64,000 nucleotides of DNA, taken from positions 11,336-75,335 of the forward strand of contig BDDD01005251.1 in the NCBI GenBank assembly GCA_001972305.1. Reading direction: 5' to 3'. Both the position numbers and the translations under genes were made by a program. This DNA is from Cephalotus follicularis (lineage: Eukaryota > Streptophyta > Magnoliopsida > Oxalidales > Cephalotaceae). Within the stretch, counting starts at the first letter, position 1, and the number at the start of each line of letters is the position of its first letter. Shown in pieces: positions 59,391 to 64,000 of this stretch. The notes under the pieces were generated by a model. That model was not told the DNA's origin and ran no database searches. It was given only the letters and a program-made list of their open reading frames with translations.

Positions 59391-60134
59391 TAGGGTTATG
59401 CACTTTGAATCTCTACAATTTCGAATCCTTTCTTAAAATCAGTTCAATCGATGTTCAATACTAATTCCTAAGGCCATTTCTATATCATTAAAACAAGTTT
59501 CAATCCATGATATCCATCATTTTGAAATTTAGGTTATAAACCCCCAATTACCTTCTTAAGCCCTAACATTCATTATTCATCAAATCATCCAAGTTTAATC
59601 CATGCAACCAATTCATATATGTGTATAAATATGTACATCACAGTATATTTTGGTAGAGAAGGTTTCTACTTAAGATTGAAGCTTGAAGCTTGTTATTGGA
59701 CTCTAAGATCATAAATCAGAGAAAGAACTCAAGTTCTTGGCTTGTGGAGCTCAAATCTTGTGTCAATTAAGTTTATATGCAATCATACACCAAAACCCCA
59801 TGATTTCTTGTAGATTTAGCTAACTTTAGGGTGATTTTGGGTGAGTTTGGTGTAGAGAGAGAGGAAAACGAGGTTGAGAGATGAAAGGGTGAGAAAATGA
59901 GAGAAATGAGAGTTATAGGCTCTATTTATAGTTCTTCACTAACTGTACCCTCATGCATATTAAATACTGTAAACAGACAAGTCATCATATCATATGAGTA
60001 TTGAAAATACTTCCATACCATACATATCCCTATGCAAAAACATTATAACAATATCTGTATTTTATATGCCATGTAATGCAAAACATGCTAAAACAATAAG
60101 GGGTTGGTTTGGAGCATTACATCCTCCCCTCCTT

Positions 60135-61754
60135 AAAAAGAATACGTTCTCAGATTCTTTATTCTTAACCGTACTCATATTCATAATCATATCCATAATC
60201 TTACCTCTCAATGCCGTACTCAGATCCATGTAAGCTTCTACAGCCATGTTATATAAACGGGTATATCCTTCCATATGATGCTTCCCTCTAGTCTGTCTTG
60301 TCCCTCTAGAAGTAGTCGGCGCACGAGCAGTATGTGTAGGAGAAGTCTGATACTACGTCTGAGTCTAAGGTGGCGGATACCATGCTCCTATCTGTGGTGT
60401 CTGCTGATGACCCCATCCTATGCCAAGTGGACAATATCTATCCATGTGCCCCATCTCTCCACTACGCATGCAACTAACCAAGTACCAATGGCAGTTGTCA
60501 GTGGTATGGTTGGTCCTCTAACAATGCACGCATGGTACAGATATGGACTGTTTCCCTACATCTGAAAGCCTGGACTATCCTTATCTAGTTGTCCTTGATC
60601 TATTCCCCTGACGAGAACTCCGTGTGCGATCTCTTCTGCTTGAAGATCGGGACTGACTCCCACATCCTCTTGAACCCATATCGAAGTCACCATGTAAAAA
60701 CCCCTCTAGAAACCCAACTGGTGATCCACTTTGTGAGCCACTACTATCGATCTTCACTGACTTCCCACTAGGAGAACCGCTTTGGTCACCATACCATAAA
60801 AATTTCACTGGTCCAATGCCTATCTGGATTCTCAGCCTCCTGAACTCCTCCAATATATCCTCTAATTGTCTGGCACTAGTTACAACCTCGGCTATGGTCC
60901 TCAAGTCCTGTACAACCAAATGACTCCTCAATTCTATCTTTAGGCCCCTTAGAAACTTCTTTGCTTTCCTTGTCTCTCCTTGCACTAAGTATGGAGCCGA
61001 CTGAGACAGCCTCATAAACTTGCTCTCATGTTGAGCAACAGTCATGTCCCCCTGTGTCAAGTTAGCAAATTCTTGTTCTCTCTTGTTCTTGATGTCTTCA
61101 GGGTAGAACTGAGTGTTAAACTCTATCACAAAAGCATCCAAAGTCCTCGATGCCTCATTGAGCTCCCAAAAAGCCTATACCCTGGCCCACCAATGTTCCA
61201 CTTCTCCTTGAAGCATGTAAGCCGCTAAGGAGAGCTTATGCTCGTCTGAACTCTCTATCACTATAAAGATCCTTTCCATATGAAGGAGCCACTGCTCAGT
61301 TGCTATCAGAACTCTCTCTCCTTTGAAATTTGGAGGGTGTAATTTCATAAACCTTATCAACATGTCATCTCGCCTTTGACGACGTTCCTCCCTTGCATTT
61401 CTTCTCATCAACTGTTCATTCATTATTTCCATAGCTACACACATTTCTCTCAAAGTAGTGTGATCATCCCCTAAAGGTGGAGAATTCTCATAAAAAATCA
61501 GTGCTTGATTCTCGACATTGATTCATCTGCATTTCCCAAAAACCACCTCTCTGTGCACCTCTCCTTCCTCTTCGAACTCTACGTCCTCTATTTTCCATGT
61601 TTCTACCTTATGAAAGAAGCCACTGTTAATCAATGCATATATACCACATCAAAAGCATCAAAAAATATAAACAAATAACTCATGCATATCCATTCAGTCA
61701 TCTATAATAATCAATCAGACTTAACTACTAGGCCAACGCCGCTGTGATACCAAA
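60135..61754 (-). pseudogene. G3 gag (broken) and leader
   Basis: Gag about 60400-61460 on the minus strand. Landmarks: RFMKLHPPNFKGERVLIATE and EQWLLHMERIFIVIESSDEH; LQGEVEHWWARV; FNTQFYPEDIKNKREQEFAN; LTQGDMTVAQHESKFMRLSQ; KKFLRGLKIELRSHL; a Ser/Arg-rich stretch; then CCHC-like MRSGEMGHMDRYC near 60425-60475. These are typical of Ty3/gypsy gag. Directly after gag comes the purine tract; pol is absent. 61460-61740 is leader. Confidence 0.8.
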
Positions 61755-62098
61755 TGTGACATCACGTACCCTTAGGGGGTCCGTGACATCACCCAAATCT
61801 ATTCAGTCACATACGTTGGGTACTAGTAAGTCTAATCTATGAAGAAAAAATTCATGCATACATAAAACTTTAATAATAAGTGCATGTATCCATACAAAAT
61901 CTCTTAATCATAAAACCATTAATACAAAAAAACAAGTCATATCCATAAACATCCTTGAAATATAAACAATACATAACAGGTCTTTTACATCCATACATGA
62001 AACCTTACAATCTGTCTTTAATGCAAAATAAAATGAAATAACACTCATGTAATCCATGATCCATCCCCTACATGCTGTCATTAGTCATCGTGCCCATG
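61755..62098 (-). repeat. 5' LTR of G3, left piece
   Basis: TGTGACATCACGTACCC at 61755 follows the primer site. Matches LTR2's right end inverted, and the left LTR from CATAACAGG (about 61973) on. Interrupted at 62098 by a solo LTR with duplication CCATG. Confidence 0.8.
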
Positions 62099-63784
62099 TG
62101 TTAGGAATAAGTCCTGTAAGCAATTGTCAATTTATGTAAAATGTAAAATTATCGTTAATATTCAATAAAAATGTATGTTCACTATCTTGACTATGAGTTC
62201 AATTTTTAATTACTGTTTTAATGTATGTTTTAAATATTTGAATGTTCTAAGATTAAAGTTGGAGGAACCAAGTTCTTGATGAGATCAAGATGTGAGAATT
62301 GGAATCTTGGTAAGCTTTATTCTTGAATCTTCTTGGTCGTAGGATTAAATACTCAAGGCATACTTAATCCAGTAAGACCAGCACGTAGTATGCCAACTCT
62401 TAATAAGGGTGATTGATCTCACATGTCATCTTGTAGAGACAAAGGTAATACACGTGAGTAATGAGTTCATTGAAGTTGACTCGCTAAATGGAGTGCCTGT
62501 ATGGAATTTTTACTGTACGTCAAATAGACATTCCTAAAAACAACAGTGCAATAACGAATCCACCACTGATATCTTGTGCATAGGATGTTGTGCTTTAATA
62601 ATGTTTACATATGTCTCTTAACCATAGAAAGTATACAGGCGTTGATTGGATTTGACAGGTTTATGGCAGTGATAGGTGAGTGTGCAATAATGAATCCACC
62701 ACTCCTAGTAAAAGGGATATATTCTTAGATTGATTAGTCATTGGCAAAATTCCCTAGTCAGGGTAAGAGCAGTGATATGCAGAAAGGGTTATAATATCAC
62801 TGGTTCATATTAGATAGGCACTTGTAATATGATAGGGCTAATGATAGTATATCATGGTACCTCTTAATTAAAATATTAGGGTTTGACACTATCCATACCT
62901 TAGGTTTGACTAGAGCATAGACGATGGAAGGATTGTACATGCACGTACCTGTATTTAATGGTGCAAGGTAAATTCATATTACCTAGGGGTCAGTATGCAT
63001 TGTTAGATGTCGATGCTGATCAGTAGAATGCCTAAGATAGTTTGATAACCTATCTCGGAGGAAAAAGAATTAAAAGAGTTATTTGATTTGAAATGTCAAT
63101 TAGAATATTTTTCATGTGATGGAAAATATCTAATTTGATGATTGCAGGATTCACATTTTAATTCTATAGCCAGCGTAATAGTGAACCTAAAGGGTCGCAC
63201 ATAATACAAGTGTCGATCTCCAAAACCGGGTGTAAAGGAAATAAATTAGTGTAACACACTAATTAATTAAATCATGAGATGATTTAATTATGAATGGATA
63301 TCTTTTGACTTAGTCAAATATACTTAAAGGCTACAAAAGGTTAGAAATTTTCATTCATTCCTATCTTCTCATTTATTACTTACTAGCATAAGTAAAAGAA
63401 ATATATACACCATCCTATTAGAAAAGAGTCTTGGCAGAAATTTTAAGAAAGAAAGAAGAAAGAGTTCTTGACATTATCTACTTGAAAAACTTGAGAAGTT
63501 AAAGTCCAAGGCTTGGAGATCCCTTAGTGTGGATGACTTTGGAAGCTATCCTATTCTTGGTGGCTTGAAGTTGAACCAAGGAATTCTTGAAGGAAGGAGT
63601 GGCTCTCTTAGATGAGTGCTATTCTTCCATTCTTGTAGTTTTTTGTTTTTCCAAGTATGTAAACAACTTATCTAAGCATGAATGATCCTTGGGAATAGAT
63701 TAGTTTTGTGAAGAAATTTTGAAACCTATTTCTAGTTCAAAGCTGATTTTCTTAGCTATAGTTTCTTGCAAAACAAATCCAACA
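62099..63784. mobile_element. Solo LTR (1,686 bp) in the G3 5' LTR
   Basis: TGTTAGGAATAAGTCC ... AAATCCAACA, flanked by CCATG at 62094-62098 and 63785-63789. No primer site or coding. Related to the solo LTR at 2887-4125 (shared AGATGTGAGAATTGGAATC-like and CAGCACGTAGTATGCC-like blocks) but about 450 bp longer and well diverged. Confidence 0.85.
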
Positions 63785-64000
63785 CCATGACCACTACCAC
63801 TAGTTCCAAAATCATCTGTCCCTGAACACAAATAGATACCCCATCCCAAAGGATGGGTCAGCCCAAAGGCCTCCGTAGAAATACAACCCCTATGCTGATG
63901 ATATGAACGGTTATAGTAGATATCAATGCATATCATGACATAATACGTGAACAATTGTAGTTAATGAATCCATATATAAAATCTTCTCATACCAGTTTAT
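63785..64000 (-). repeat. 5' LTR of G3, right piece, to the window end
   Basis: Resumes the LTR (CATGACCACTACCACTAG, GATACCCCATCCCAAAGGAT) and aligns with about 57955-58170 of the left LTR. Continues outside the window. Confidence 0.8.

Larger units (their letters stand above)
57833..60121 (-). repeat. 3' LTR of G3
   Basis: Minus-sense start TGTAATGCTCCAAACC. TATA-like CTATTTATAG lies at about 59919-59929, the AAGCGNNGACG-type motif cluster at 59125-59390, and stem-loop units about 58450-58535 and 58630-58860. A 104-bp tandem duplication (58097-58304) and a second A-rich tract (58658-58811) lie inside. Confidence 0.82.
57833..64000 (-). mobile_element. Gypsy G3, gag-only derivative, runs off the window
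   Basis: Minus strand. 3' LTR 57833-60121 (left end incomplete), purine tract AAGGAGGGGAGGA (60122-60134), internal region 60135-61754 with gag only, primer site TGGTATCACAGC (about 61741-61752), and 5' LTR from 61755 (minus-sense end GATGTCACA) beyond 64000, interrupted by a solo LTR. LTRs are roughly 90-93% identical by eye over the shared 250 bp. No protease, reverse transcriptase or integrase is present, so it would have depended on another element. A few breaks in gag. Lineage Tekay-like by gag and LTR similarity. Confidence 0.82.

Overview
This window is nuclear DNA of a flowering plant, probably a eudicot. It is AT-rich, holds one intact plant-specific dirigent gene, and is otherwise almost entirely Ty1/copia and Ty3/gypsy LTR retrotransposons with the tRNA-Met-type primer sites usual in plants. 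No prokaryotic, organellar or tRNA/rRNA feature was seen.

Layout. 1-1138 is the end of an LTR. 1139-6197 is an old Tork-like copia element on the minus strand, carrying a solo LTR (2887-4125). 6198-9457 plus 11982-12331 is the only host-like stretch: a small LTR-element remnant, a 283-bp Mutator-like MITE, the dirigent gene (7920-8510) and AT-rich spacer, split by a 2.5-kb solo LTR (9458-11981).

From 12332 to about 57390 lies one nest. LTR3 (12332-12399 + 55635-57390) was hit by LTR2 (12400-15000 + 55559-55634), which was hit by copia element C1 (15001-55558). C1 in turn holds an inverted C1-like LTR with a Sirevirus remnant (15042-19303), a Sirevirus S1 with both LTRs (21318-30827) and a Tekay-like gypsy G1 (31287-47810). 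G1 holds a second Tekay-like gypsy G2 (36533-47231), which carries an LTR-like insert and a 1,220-bp tandem duplication. Most junctions show TG...CA ends and 5-bp target duplications, so the order of events can be read. From 57391 to the end lie a 442-bp A-rich tract and a minus-strand gypsy G3 that keeps only gag, with another solo LTR in its right LTR.

All retroelements look broken and are treated as fossils. The only gene expected to work for the host is the dirigent gene.

The most unusual signal is that several unrelated LTR families here (Sirevirus, C1 copia, G1, G2, G3 and an insert in G2) each carry a cluster of imperfect copies of one palindrome centred on GTCGAC or ATCGAT with AAAG...CTTT arms. 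The clusters lie upstream of the TATA box in the Sirevirus and in the G2 insert, and downstream of it in the gypsy LTRs. A second signal is a tandem array of stem-loops in the LTR2/LTR3/G3 family whose stems differ in sequence but keep pairing.
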